Shown: piece by piece, positions 8,648 to 16,891 of the stretch | How positions within the stretch are numbered: position 1 is the first letter of the stretch | Layout of the letters: each line of letters begins with the position of its first letter | Source: JAHBNG01 sp039028975 | GTDB lineage: Bacteria > Chloroflexota > Anaerolineae > Caldilineales > Caldilineaceae | DNA length: 52,655 bases | Reading direction: 5' to 3' | NCBI GenBank assembly: GCA_039028975.1 | Contig: JBCCHB010000121.1 | Coordinates: 1 to 52,655, forward strand | Notes under the pieces: model-generated | Told to the model about the DNA's origin: nothing | The model's input: the letters and a program-made list of their open reading frames with translations, nothing else | Database searches by the model: none | Program-made: the position numbers and the translations under genes

Positions 8648-11600
8648 TCGTTTCCCTTTAGGTTTTGCTGCCACTCTTCGGTAAACTGCACTTCATCATC
8701 TTTCGTCTTCAGAAGATTATCGAGACGAGCAATTCTCAAAGCGGCCAGTACTTCCCTTATTTGAGGGCCTCGGGGTATGCCCAAATTCATTAGATCATGC
8801 CCATTGAGCATGGGTGTTGCATGTCGCCACGTTCGCAGATACGCTTCTATAATTTCTAAACAACTGACATTGGATTCAATGCATCCACCCAACGCCAAAG
8901 CCACTGGATTAAGTGGATCCAATATCTGGACAATCTGGCTCGGTCTATGAGCGTTCTGTCGCAAATGGTTCAGATGCGTAGATAGCATATGGAGATCGGT
9001 GACAATCTGCTGATGGCGATTGGGTACAGCCAAGCGGGTGAAAAGAGCCTGATTTGCTTTCGACTCTTCGTTAATCAGCTGGCGCACTCCTCCTTTCGGG
9101 TTTAATTGGGATACAGCGTTAGATGAAAATAGCAGGAGGATCCAATAGAGTGATGACAGCGGCTCCTCACAAAGAATACGCTTTAAGGTTGGATAAGTTG
9201 CTAATGAACCTGTCAGATCCGTTGAGGAACGAGGGGACGTGTCACCTACAGGCTCACTTATGCTATTTGTTTTACCTATATCACTCTGCTCGTCCTCACT
9301 TTCTTCTCTCGAACTCTTCGAGACATGTTCTATATGGTAATCCGCTCGATGCACGCTATGGTAGCTATGGTAGTGGCAAACTTTTGCAAAGTACTCTCCC
9401 AATTCTATAGAATAACGTAAATCTCTGTGAATACTCTGAAGAATTCCCATTTTGTCCAGGCGATCCAATACCTGCTCTGGCCTAGCTTCCTGAAAGATGC
9501 GATCCAACTCGTGACGAATTCGGACAGGCGTCAATCGATCAATTAACGTCAAGGAATCTATCAACAGTTCCTTGGTGTGCCCCTGAAGGGAAAAATCGAA
9601 CCGCTGCTGGTAACGAATTGCACGCAGAATACGGGTGGGGTCATCCACAAAACTTAGGCTATGGAGGATCCGTATGTATCCATTATGTAGATCGGTTTCG
9701 CCGCCAAAGAAGTCGAGCAGTTGCCCCCACCGTGGCGGATTTAGGCAGATAGCCAGCGTATTGATTGTAAAATCTCGTCGACGTAGATCGAGCTGAATAC
9801 TGCCCGTCTCTACCGTTGGCAAAGCGGATGGAGCGCCGTAATATTCTGTACGTGCTGTGACAAAATCTAAATGGTCAGGCAGCACTGCAGACAACTCGGC
9901 TTCTGCATCGAGACCCAGCGTATTAGCTAAGTAGAGCCATTCGACCGGATTCTCGCCGTCCTGGAGGAGCCATTTGGCTGTACCAAACTGTTTATGAGTA
10001 ACGACTCGCCCGCCAAAGGATTGCTGTACAATCTTGGCAAAGTGGATCGCATCCCCTTCCATGACAATATCCACATCTGGCCCATCCATACCCGAGCGAT
10101 CTATCCGACTGATGCCTTGCGTTTGCCCCAGCTCTGCTTGATGAAGCAGCATATCCCTCACAAATCCACCCACCGCAAATAAGGTATACCCAATCGATTC
10201 CGCCTCCTGACCCAATCGTTGGAGTAAAGCCAATCGAGAGGGATGCAGAACGTTTGCCAACTGCTTGGCCACATTGCTATGAGGGCTGGCTGTCTCTACT
10301 TGGGCACGCAACAGATCGGTCCGAGTGACGATTCCTACAATCTCGTTCTCTTCACTGCGTACAGGAATCTGCCCCCATCCACTCTGAACCATTAACCGCC
10401 GCAACGTTGCTAGGGAATCATTGATACGGATGGTTACAGCGCCCTGGTGCATAAATCGCGTCACTGGTTCACCCAGCATCTCATGATCATAGGCCCGATC
10501 TGCATCTCGCCGAGTCAGCAGGCCAAGCAGATCGTCTACCCACAGCCGCCTATCCTCCCGTCCAGCCGCTGCTTGCGTAATCACTGGAAAGCCTTCATGA
10601 CCATAACGCCGCATTAGCGTCATAGCTCGTTCCACAGTAAGCAACTCGGGAAGCGTTCGAGGTCGGCCAACGCTCATAATATGACGGACCATGGCGCGGT
10701 TGTTTGGTAACAGAGCCAAATTTGTTCGGGCCTCGGGTGCCTCAACATTTCCTTCGGATGATCCATCCTGGGCCAACGTCACCGGATCGTTAGGCATAGA
10801 TTCGTTGATCATCTGTTGCTCAATCAGGGACTCTAGCCGTAATCGCACCTCGCGGATGGTTTGAGCATGAATGGATGCCGCAGCAGCTCGAGGGTGTCCA
10901 TTGCCGCCAAAGTAACGAGCGATTTCACCCACATCAAGCCGCTCAATTCGACTGCGGCCAATCAATTGGACAAACGTTTCGGGCTGGCGATCGACTAACT
11001 CGATTAGCAGGAAAACCGCATCCGAATCAAAGGTTTGCTGTACTCGGCCGATAAGAGCGCTAAATGGATCATCAAAATCTGTGGCCCGAGCTTCTGCCAC
11101 AGCCACTACCTGCTGATTGATGGTGATAAAATTGCTGTTGGCCAATAGGCTATTGAGGAGGCGCTGTTGGGCTTCACTCAGCGGATGTCGGAGAAAGCGA
11201 TTGATGAGCTGCAAATCAGCCCGGTGTTCATCCGCTAGTAGCCAAGCGACGGCCTGAGCGTCTCGGTTGGAGGTGGCTTGATAGGTTAAGCGCCCCGTGT
11301 CTTGATAGATACCAAGAGCCAGCAATGTTGCCTGGCTGGTTGTGACCCCAATGCCCTCATCTCTGATTCGCTCAACCAGCAGGGTGGCGTTGGCCCCTAC
11401 TTTCTCAATGGTTAGATCCCAGCTGTCAGGCAAGTTATCTCTAAGTGGATGATGATCAATGACCAAATGAGGCGTCTTCTCGTCCATCCCCTTGACCGGA
11501 TTGGCCCGTTGGGTATCAACCAAAACGGCTTGGGTTACGCGCCCTTTGGGCACTTCATGGTGTGGAACAAAGGGAAATTCTGCGTTGGATTGTGCTGCAA

Positions 11601-11748
11601 TCTCATCCACAAATGCCTGCACATCCCGATTCAGTTGCGTTGGCAAAACCGGGATGGCATCGGGAAAGAGTAGCCATGCCCCAAGCAGAGAAGCCAGCGC
11701 ATCAAAATCCGCATGTTGGTGAGTGAGAATTACGCGGAAGTGAGTCAT
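8644..11748 (-). CDS. DHH phosphoesterase - CBS - tRNA nucleotidyltransferase fusion (A-adding type)
   Basis: This 1034-residue protein has three parts. Residues about 1-320 are a DHH/DHHA1 phosphoesterase (THQHADFDALAS, VLVDTQ, VIDHHP, and GGNGHPRAAAASI of DHHA1). Residues about 350-485 hold two CBS domains (VRHIMSVGRPRT and VTRFMHQGAVTI). Residues about 500-1034 are a class II poly(A) polymerase/CCA-adding enzyme head (FAVGGFVRDMLL followed by the metal-binding DVDIVMEG) with its RNA-binding tail. Proteins of this architecture are known in several deep-branching bacteria, where they act in 3' CCA (often only A) addition to tRNA; the DHH part may hydrolyse nucleotides or short RNA. The chosen ATG begins MTHFRVILTHQHADFD and lies 5 bases after the amidohydrolase stop. 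It is a housekeeping gene of the minus-strand run. Confidence 0.88.
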   Translation of the reverse strand: MTHFRVILTHQHADFDALASLLGAWLLFPDAIPVLPTQLNRDVQAFVDEIAAQSNAEFPFVPHHEVPKGRVTQAVLVDTQRANPVKGMDEKTPHLVIDHHPLRDNLPDSWDLTIEKVGANATLLVERIRDEGIGVTTSQATLLALGIYQDTGRLTYQATSNRDAQAVAWLLADEHRADLQLINRFLRHPLSEAQQRLLNSLLANSNFITINQQVVAVAEARATDFDDPFSALIGRVQQTFDSDAVFLLIELVDRQPETFVQLIGRSRIERLDVGEIARYFGGNGHPRAAAASIHAQTIREVRLRLESLIEQQMINESMPNDPVTLAQDGSSEGNVEAPEARTNLALLPNNRAMVRHIMSVGRPRTLPELLTVERAMTLMRRYGHEGFPVITQAAAGREDRRLWVDDLLGLLTRRDADRAYDHEMLGEPVTRFMHQGAVTIRINDSLATLRRLMVQSGWGQIPVRSEENEIVGIVTRTDLLRAQVETASPHSNVAKQLANVLHPSRLALLQRLGQEAESIGYTLFAVGGFVRDMLLHQAELGQTQGISRIDRSGMDGPDVDIVMEGDAIHFAKIVQQSFGGRVVTHKQFGTAKWLLQDGENPVEWLYLANTLGLDAEAELSAVLPDHLDFVTARTEYYGAPSALPTVETGSIQLDLRRRDFTINTLAICLNPPRWGQLLDFFGGETDLHNGYIRILHSLSFVDDPTRILRAIRYQQRFDFSLQGHTKELLIDSLTLIDRLTPVRIRHELDRIFQEARPEQVLDRLDKMGILQSIHRDLRYSIELGEYFAKVCHYHSYHSVHRADYHIEHVSKSSREESEDEQSDIGKTNSISEPVGDTSPRSSTDLTGSLATYPTLKRILCEEPLSSLYWILLLFSSNAVSQLNPKGGVRQLINEESKANQALFTRLAVPNRHQQIVTDLHMLSTHLNHLRQNAHRPSQIVQILDPLNPVALALGGCIESNVSCLEIIEAYLRTWRHATPMLNGHDLMNLGIPRGPQIREVLAALRIARLDNLLKTKDDEVQFTEEWQQNLKGNE

Positions 11749-11753
11749 TTCAT

Positions 11754-13145
11754 CTATCGGAGGGCTGCTCGGGTAAGCAGTGCTTTGGCGGCTTGATTGT
11801 GGCGTTCCACCAACAGAGGCAACTCCACATGGCACAATTGTCCTGATTCTACCAATAGCCGTCCATTGACCAGAGCAAAATCGATCGTCTGGGGAAAGCA
11901 GAAGATCAAGGCAGCCACCGGATCGTGGATGGTGGCACCGGCAAAAGGTAACGTGCTCAGATCAAAGGCGATGATATCAGCAGCCATGCCTGGGGCTAGC
12001 GAGCCAATATCGTCCCGTCCCAACACGGAGGCGCCCCCGAGCGTAGCCATCTCCAACGCTTCCCTGGCCGTTAATGCAGCCGGATTTCCCTGCACCCGCT
12101 GCAGCAATAACGCTTGCCGGGCCTCAGCCAGCAAGTGAGAGCTATCATTGCTGGCACTGCCATCCACTCCCAGACTCACATGGACACCCGCATCAAGCAT
12201 AGAGCGGATGGGCGCGATGCCCGATGCCAACCGCATGTTGCTCGAAGGGCAGTGGGCCACCCCCGTTCCGCTTAAGGCAAACATCTCCACCTCGGGCTGA
12301 TTCAGATGAACGCAATGCGCGTGCCACACGTCATGGCCCGTCCAATCCAGCTCCTGAGCATAGATACCAGGACGATAGCCAAAGTGCTCTACGCAAAAAC
12401 GTTCCTCATCCGGCGTCTCAGCCAGGTGGGTATGCAGATAGACGCCCGAATCAGGTCCAAAGCTGCGGGCCAAGGCTGCGCTCTCTCTCATCAGATCGGG
12501 CGTCACGCTAAAAGGGCTGCACGGTGCAATGATCACCCGCCTCATGGCAAAACGATCTGCATCGTGGAAGGTTTCGACCACACGACGACAGTCGTTCAGA
12601 ATAGCAGCCTCATCCTCAGTTACCCGATCCGGTGGCAGACCGCCATCATCCTCGCCCAAGCTCATGCTACCCCTGGCCCCATGAAAGCGCACACCAATCG
12701 ATTCTGCCGCCTCGAACTGATCATCCAATCGAGCGCCATTGGGCCAAAGGTAGTGGTGGTCACTAGCCGTCGTACAGCCACTCAAGAGTAGTTCGCAAAG
12801 AGCCACTTGGGTACTCACTTGCACATCCGGCGGCGTCAATTCGGCCCAAATAGGATAGAGGGTTTTGAGCCAATCGAAGAGGACCGCATCTTGGGCTGCC
12901 GGAATGGCCCGGGTTAAGGTCTGGTAGAAGTGATGGTGGGTGTTGATCAGACCGGGAAGAACAATCTTGCCTTGGGCATTGACGATACGTTCTGCCTTCT
13001 CACTATAATCCGATGGCAGTTCATCAGTCGTTCCGACCCAAACGATCTGATTGTCGTCTATGTAAACGGCACCATCGGCAATCTCTCGCCGTTCAGGATC
13101 CATTGTCACAACCATTAAGGCATGTTGAATTAATGTGGTCGACAA
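11754..13145 (-). CDS. Amidohydrolase, probable 8-oxoguanine deaminase
   Basis: The 463-residue protein belongs to the metal-dependent amidohydrolase superfamily (ATZ/TRZ-cytosine deaminase-like). The metal ligands are visible as INTHHHFYQTLTRAIP (about 65-80), the later HTHLAETPDEE, and the SLGVDGSASND aspartate motif. The combination THHHFYQTLTRA with ASDHHYLWPNG and HLAETPDEERF is typical of 8-oxoguanine deaminases, which convert 8-oxoguanine to urate in purine salvage or detoxification. The start is a TTG (13143-13145) because the N-terminal strand TTLIQHALMVVTMDPERREI begins there as in relatives; a GGAG element lies upstream. It is the first gene of the run that ends in fmt. Other aromatic-amine deaminases remain possible. 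Confidence 0.82.
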   Translation of the reverse strand: MSTTLIQHALMVVTMDPERREIADGAVYIDDNQIVWVGTTDELPSDYSEKAERIVNAQGKIVLPGLINTHHHFYQTLTRAIPAAQDAVLFDWLKTLYPIWAELTPPDVQVSTQVALCELLLSGCTTASDHHYLWPNGARLDDQFEAAESIGVRFHGARGSMSLGEDDGGLPPDRVTEDEAAILNDCRRVVETFHDADRFAMRRVIIAPCSPFSVTPDLMRESAALARSFGPDSGVYLHTHLAETPDEERFCVEHFGYRPGIYAQELDWTGHDVWHAHCVHLNQPEVEMFALSGTGVAHCPSSNMRLASGIAPIRSMLDAGVHVSLGVDGSASNDSSHLLAEARQALLLQRVQGNPAALTAREALEMATLGGASVLGRDDIGSLAPGMAADIIAFDLSTLPFAGATIHDPVAALIFCFPQTIDFALVNGRLLVESGQLCHVELPLLVERHNQAAKALLTRAALR

Positions 13146-13505
13146 GAGGTGAGGCTCCGGTTGGTAGGTATTTGCTCTATATTTTCAGTAGTTTTTCATG
13201 GCTCAGTTGACACCATAGAGGATGAGAAGCATCCTGCTAATTCTTCTAATCCGTGTCCCGTTTTTCAGGGCAGAGTACAATGGGAGAATATGCTAGTCAG
13301 GGCCGACCCTAGACTTTGGACTCAGGACTACTGACTTCTGCACTAGGATTATTATAACAGATTTAGATGCCATATGGCACAACGAAGGCAATGTAAAAAA
13401 TTATGTATACTTAGCACCATTATTCAATCCTCCCCCCAATTCCCTCACAAGTTGTCTTCAGCCTTCAGCTAATCCAAACCCTTCCTGAAATCCCGAACGC
13501 AAATT

Positions 13506-13721
13506 CTATCCTTGCAACCATTCTTGAATTCGCCAAATTGATACGCACAATTGCTCTCCCAACAGCCCAAATTGCAGACGATCGTTATAGGTTATCAGAG
13601 GAGAATTTCGTTGGGCCTGGGGTGTATTTTGCAGGGATAATTGTTTTCGGCGGGTATCCTTGTCGTGAGCTTGCTGAATGAGACGCAATACGCAACCCGT
13701 ACCTCCAAAGAGACGAAGCAT
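13506..13721 (-). CDS. Doubtful small ORF, 71 residues
   Basis: The frame starts with ATG preceded by a GAGGG element and encodes a Gln/Arg-rich peptide ending CVSIWRIQEWLQG. An overlapping frame (from 13786, starting MSSALRC) continues the upstream side, so this could be a frameshifted remnant of a longer gene rather than an intact one. No motif is recognised and the region is otherwise non-coding. Confidence 0.22.
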   Translation of the reverse strand: MLRLFGGTGCVLRLIQQAHDKDTRRKQLSLQNTPQAQRNSPLITYNDRLQFGLLGEQLCVSIWRIQEWLQG

Positions 13722-14234
13722 ATTCCCTCGATCCGCCTTTTGGTACGCTCACTCATATTATCAGTACATCGCAATGCACTGGACACCGATAAAGCCGACT
13801 CTGGACTAAGCGACCAAACGACTGCGGACTACTGATGATCCCAAAACAAAACCCTCATTTATAGAAGCAACATAGGCCAAAAGTACTATTGCAATTTTAC
13901 CATCACCCCGCTATGCTTGAATACGAAAGCGCAAACAGAGCGATTCGATAAAATGAGTAGTATTTCCACAACCACTTACTTCGCAGACTCACTTTACTCT
14001 CCGAATTCGCAGTTCACCTCTCGTAACTTACGGTGGTAACCCATAAATTGTGCAAAAGCTGCTTTGCATCTCGCAAAAAGCCAATGCTATACGCAATCTG
14101 GGATGCCCCAATGACCCGTAAGATTTAGCAAATAATTGAGCGCGAACAAGCTACAAGATTTATTTGCTTGTCAATTTACCATCTCTTTGCCCCCAAGAGA
14201 CCTGGACCAGTATCAGGTAACCCACGCACTCCAA

Positions 14235-14349
14235 GCGGAAGTCAAGACCGCCTTTGGGATGTCACAGGATTATTGACGTAGAACAATGAGAACGGTCACC
14301 GAAGAACAACGTACACTAGTGGATCCCCTCTGCTGGTGGGTTGAGATTG
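14235..14349 (+). pseudogene. Decayed 5' fragment of a fatty-acyl-AMP ligase gene with its leader
   Basis: The stretch from 14281 aligns with the leader and first codons of the intact FAAL gene (16881 on). In 59 ungapped positions after a one-base indel I count 44 identities, and most differences are transitions. Read in frame it gives TVTEEQRTLVDPLCWWVE against MVIQEHCTLVDLLRWRAE. The similarity weakly extends upstream (shared GACCG and TTTGGG blocks). After about codon 23 the frame becomes unrelated and stops at 14449-14451. The fragment lies upstream of the RTX gene, so the RTX gene sits between a broken and an intact copy of the same gene start. Confidence 0.6.
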
Positions 14350-14569
14350 TCCCGATCCATTACCTATTTGCTCAGATAGCTTCCTCATTTCACCCTATAG
14401 GTGCAAAAATACTATCCTGGAAACCAAACTCGATAGCAGCGTCAATCGAGTAGATTGAGAGAAGTAAATCTCACAAGATGGCAACTTATGTGCTGAGCAT
14501 AGAAGGATTAGCCAAAGCGTTGATTCCTGTTCTTGATACGTTGTGCAAATTCAAAAGGAGTTAAATTCA

Positions 14570-16663
14570 ATGCAACCATTGCACATGCAACGTTATTCGC
14601 GGACCTTTTCACAAAGAATCACCTGTTTTTTAGTGGCCCTAATCCTACTATTTCCCACAGTAAGTGTGCAGGCCGCTAACTCGATGGTGGGATCCCAAGC
14701 CCTTCATTCGAGTGTATTAAATAGTAGTAGAGAGTTAAGTCAAACCGATCTAAGCCAAAATGTGCTAAGTCAAAGCGACATTGTTGTGCAAAATGCCAAC
14801 GGCCCCGGCTCTCTCCATCAGGCCCTTATGGATGCCGAACCAGGGGACACAATCCGCTTTGCGCCAGCGCTCTCTGACCAAGTTCGGGCCAGTGCGAGCA
14901 TTGAGCGTTCTGTCGAGCTCACCAGCACCAGCCAGATTTCAGCCATTAACATTACGATTGTGGTCAATCCAGAGCGTATTGACGAGCTGAGTGGTCTGAT
15001 TCCAGGCGGCGAGATTAGCGAAGCGGCTGTACTGGACCTCTTGCTCAACGGAGAAATTTTAGAGAGCATTTCATCAACGGTCCCCATCTTTGTGGTTTTG
15101 GAGGGGCTGGAGCAATCTGTACAGGATCTCCTTAACGGGACAACCCCATTGCCTCCGCTGCCCAATATTGTTTTGGACGATATTGCTGATTCGGCGGTAG
15201 TACTAACAACGGATATCGCCTGTAGCTTATTGATCCAAGCACTAGAGGGCCAAGGACTGGATGCGTTTACCCTAAGCCTACTCTCCGATGCTGTCTGTGC
15301 CTTAGTGGGTGATGGCATTAGTAGCGGTGCGGATCTGATAACGGCCGAAGTTGAAGCGGTGCTCAACACCATTGGCCAGCTAGACGAGAATACACTACTC
15401 AACTTTGGCAATACCATCTGCGACCTCATTGGTCAGGGCATTGCAGCAGGTGATGTGGATCCGCTCATTGCTGATTTGCTGGCGGATATTGCTTGCCAGA
15501 TTGTAACCGAGAACATTACGGCCTTAAATGATCAGATTGTCTCTGTTGTGGAAGGGGGCGTTGATGAAGCCCTCTTACAGGACTTAGCTGGAACGGTCAG
15601 CAATCTGCTTCTCGCTCAGCTCACCGCGGTTATACCCGGCCTCGATGGCGTGTCTAGCATCGATGATCTGGTTGCACTTCTGCCCAATATCAATGATCAA
15701 CTAGCCCTTCTGACTAGCCTCGGCAGCGGCTTAGGGCTACAGGCCGACGATCTGCTGCAGCTTCTTGGCGACATAACCGGGGTTGATATAAACGTGTCGC
15801 TCACGGTTGCCGCACCCGGCGAGCTGGGCAGTGATGTATTGGCATCGGTCATTGTGACTATCGGAATGGCCGATGATGACAACAATGATGCCTTTGCTAC
15901 CTGTGGCGGCTTTGCCATCATTGACGATGGTGCGGGTAATCTTACTGCCCCCGACTATATTACGGGCACGCTTATTGTCGGTACGAACGGCCCAGATGTA
16001 CTCTATGGCACCAATGGCAACGAGCTCATCCTTGGGCTTGAAGGTCCAGATGACATTTTTGCTGGCGGTGGTGACGACATTGTCTGCGGTGGTCGCGGCC
16101 TCGATATCATCTATGGGGAGAATGGCAACGATATCCTCTACGGCGACCAGCAGTCCGACTGGCTTATCGGTGGCAACCAGAATGACATCCTCTATGGCGG
16201 TAACGGTAACGACGATTTGGAAGGCAACAAAGGTGAAGACACCATCTATGGCGAGCGTGGCTCGGATGTCTTACTCGGTGGTAACCAATCGGACAATCTC
16301 TATGGCGGCGATGGCCCAGACTATCTAGATGGTGCCAATGGCAACGACGTGCTGGACGGCGGTGCCGGAATCGACACCATCTATGGCGGCAACGGCAACG
16401 ACACGCTCATGGGCGACAGTGGCAATGACGAACTCTTTGGCAACAAAGGCAATGACGACCTCAATGGTGGTGCGGGTAGTGACTACTGCCTCCCTGGCAA
16501 TGGCAATGACACGGTTGCCGAATGTGAAAGCCCGGCCAACCGCCAAAGCACTCTAGAGGATGTGCCTGCTGCCAGCCAAGCATACACAATCAACGACCAG
16601 CGGGAGGAAGATGCCATTCGTAATCAGATGCAGCATCTCTATCTGCCGATGATTGCGCAATAG
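14570..16663 (+). CDS. Secreted RTX (hemolysin-type calcium-binding repeat) protein
   Basis: The ATG at 14570 has an AAAGGAG Shine-Dalgarno 9 bases upstream and opens a Sec-type signal peptide (basic MQRYSRTFSQR, hydrophobic CFLVALILLFPTV, likely cut after SVQA). The 697-residue precursor then has a short stretch like the start of a beta-helix domain (GPGSLHQALMDAEPGDTIRF), a long Asp/Leu/Ala-rich region without Lys (about 110-430), and from about 471 to 655 roughly 18 nonapeptide repeats of the GGxGxDxLx type (for example LYGGNGNDDLEGNKGEDTIY), which fold into a calcium-binding beta-roll after export. It ends LYLPMIAQ, a tail I associate with exported Chloroflexota proteins. Usual RTX proteins leave by a type I system; here the cleavable signal suggests Sec export. 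No catalytic domain is recognised; a surface or matrix role is inferred. Confidence 0.85.
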   Translation: MQPLHMQRYSRTFSQRITCFLVALILLFPTVSVQAANSMVGSQALHSSVLNSSRELSQTDLSQNVLSQSDIVVQNANGPGSLHQALMDAEPGDTIRFAPALSDQVRASASIERSVELTSTSQISAINITIVVNPERIDELSGLIPGGEISEAAVLDLLLNGEILESISSTVPIFVVLEGLEQSVQDLLNGTTPLPPLPNIVLDDIADSAVVLTTDIACSLLIQALEGQGLDAFTLSLLSDAVCALVGDGISSGADLITAEVEAVLNTIGQLDENTLLNFGNTICDLIGQGIAAGDVDPLIADLLADIACQIVTENITALNDQIVSVVEGGVDEALLQDLAGTVSNLLLAQLTAVIPGLDGVSSIDDLVALLPNINDQLALLTSLGSGLGLQADDLLQLLGDITGVDINVSLTVAAPGELGSDVLASVIVTIGMADDDNNDAFATCGGFAIIDDGAGNLTAPDYITGTLIVGTNGPDVLYGTNGNELILGLEGPDDIFAGGGDDIVCGGRGLDIIYGENGNDILYGDQQSDWLIGGNQNDILYGGNGNDDLEGNKGEDTIYGERGSDVLLGGNQSDNLYGGDGPDYLDGANGNDVLDGGAGIDTIYGGNGNDTLMGDSGNDELFGNKGNDDLNGGAGSDYCLPGNGNDTVAECESPANRQSTLEDVPAASQAYTINDQREEDAIRNQMQHLYLPMIAQ

Positions 16664-16720
16664 GGTACCCAATTCACACACAGTGCGACAGTCTATCAAA
16701 ACTACATTTTGTGTAGTCTC

Positions 16721-16760
16721 TGTTGTGGCAGGGAGTGATATGTAGTTCCCTACCACAACA
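16721..16760. terminator. Strong hairpin after the RTX gene
   Basis: A 14-base-pair stem with one mismatch (arms 16721-16734 and 16747-16760, TGTTGTGGCAGGGA against TCCCTACCACAACA) and a 12-base loop lies 58 bases after the RTX stop. A smaller hairpin (16701-16706/16712-16717, ACTACA/TGTAGT) precedes it. There is no T-run after the stem on either strand, so it may be a non-canonical terminator, an mRNA 3' stabiliser or a REP-type repeat. Confidence 0.35.
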
Positions 16761-16891
16761 AAATTAGACACGTTACACCTCGTCGTCCCTGTTCGTGCTA
16801 GACAAGCAACAGAGATGGCATCAGAATCAAGCAGTTCGAGCGGTATGTATGACCGTTTTGGGCATAGCAGTATTTAAGAAGGAACATCAGA

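Larger units (their letters stand above)
13146..14569. other. Large intergenic region with gene remnants
   Basis: About 1.4 kb divides the minus-strand housekeeping block from the plus-strand cluster. It contains the upstream region of the amidohydrolase, one doubtful small minus-strand ORF (13506-13721), two similar degenerate GGACT-rich stretches (near 13297-13340 and 13796-13837), a decayed start of a FAAL gene (14235-14349), and the leader of the RTX gene with its AAAGGAG ribosome binding site at 14553-14560. No RNA gene was recognised. Confidence 0.6.

Noticed and set aside
13796..13837. GGACT-rich stretch similar to 13297-13340 as a defined repeat
   Set aside because: The similarity is patchy and the stretches are short; no ends or inverted structure can be defined.
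14818..15429. 203-codon open frame on the minus strand
   Set aside because: It lies entirely antisense to the RTX gene, is Ser/Thr/Pro-rich as expected from the complement of Asp/Leu/Ala codons, and has no ribosome binding site.
15979..16530. Regular repeat array that could suggest a CRISPR or satellite
   Set aside because: The period is 27 bases and encodes RTX nonapeptides in frame, with synonymous variation; there are no unique spacers.
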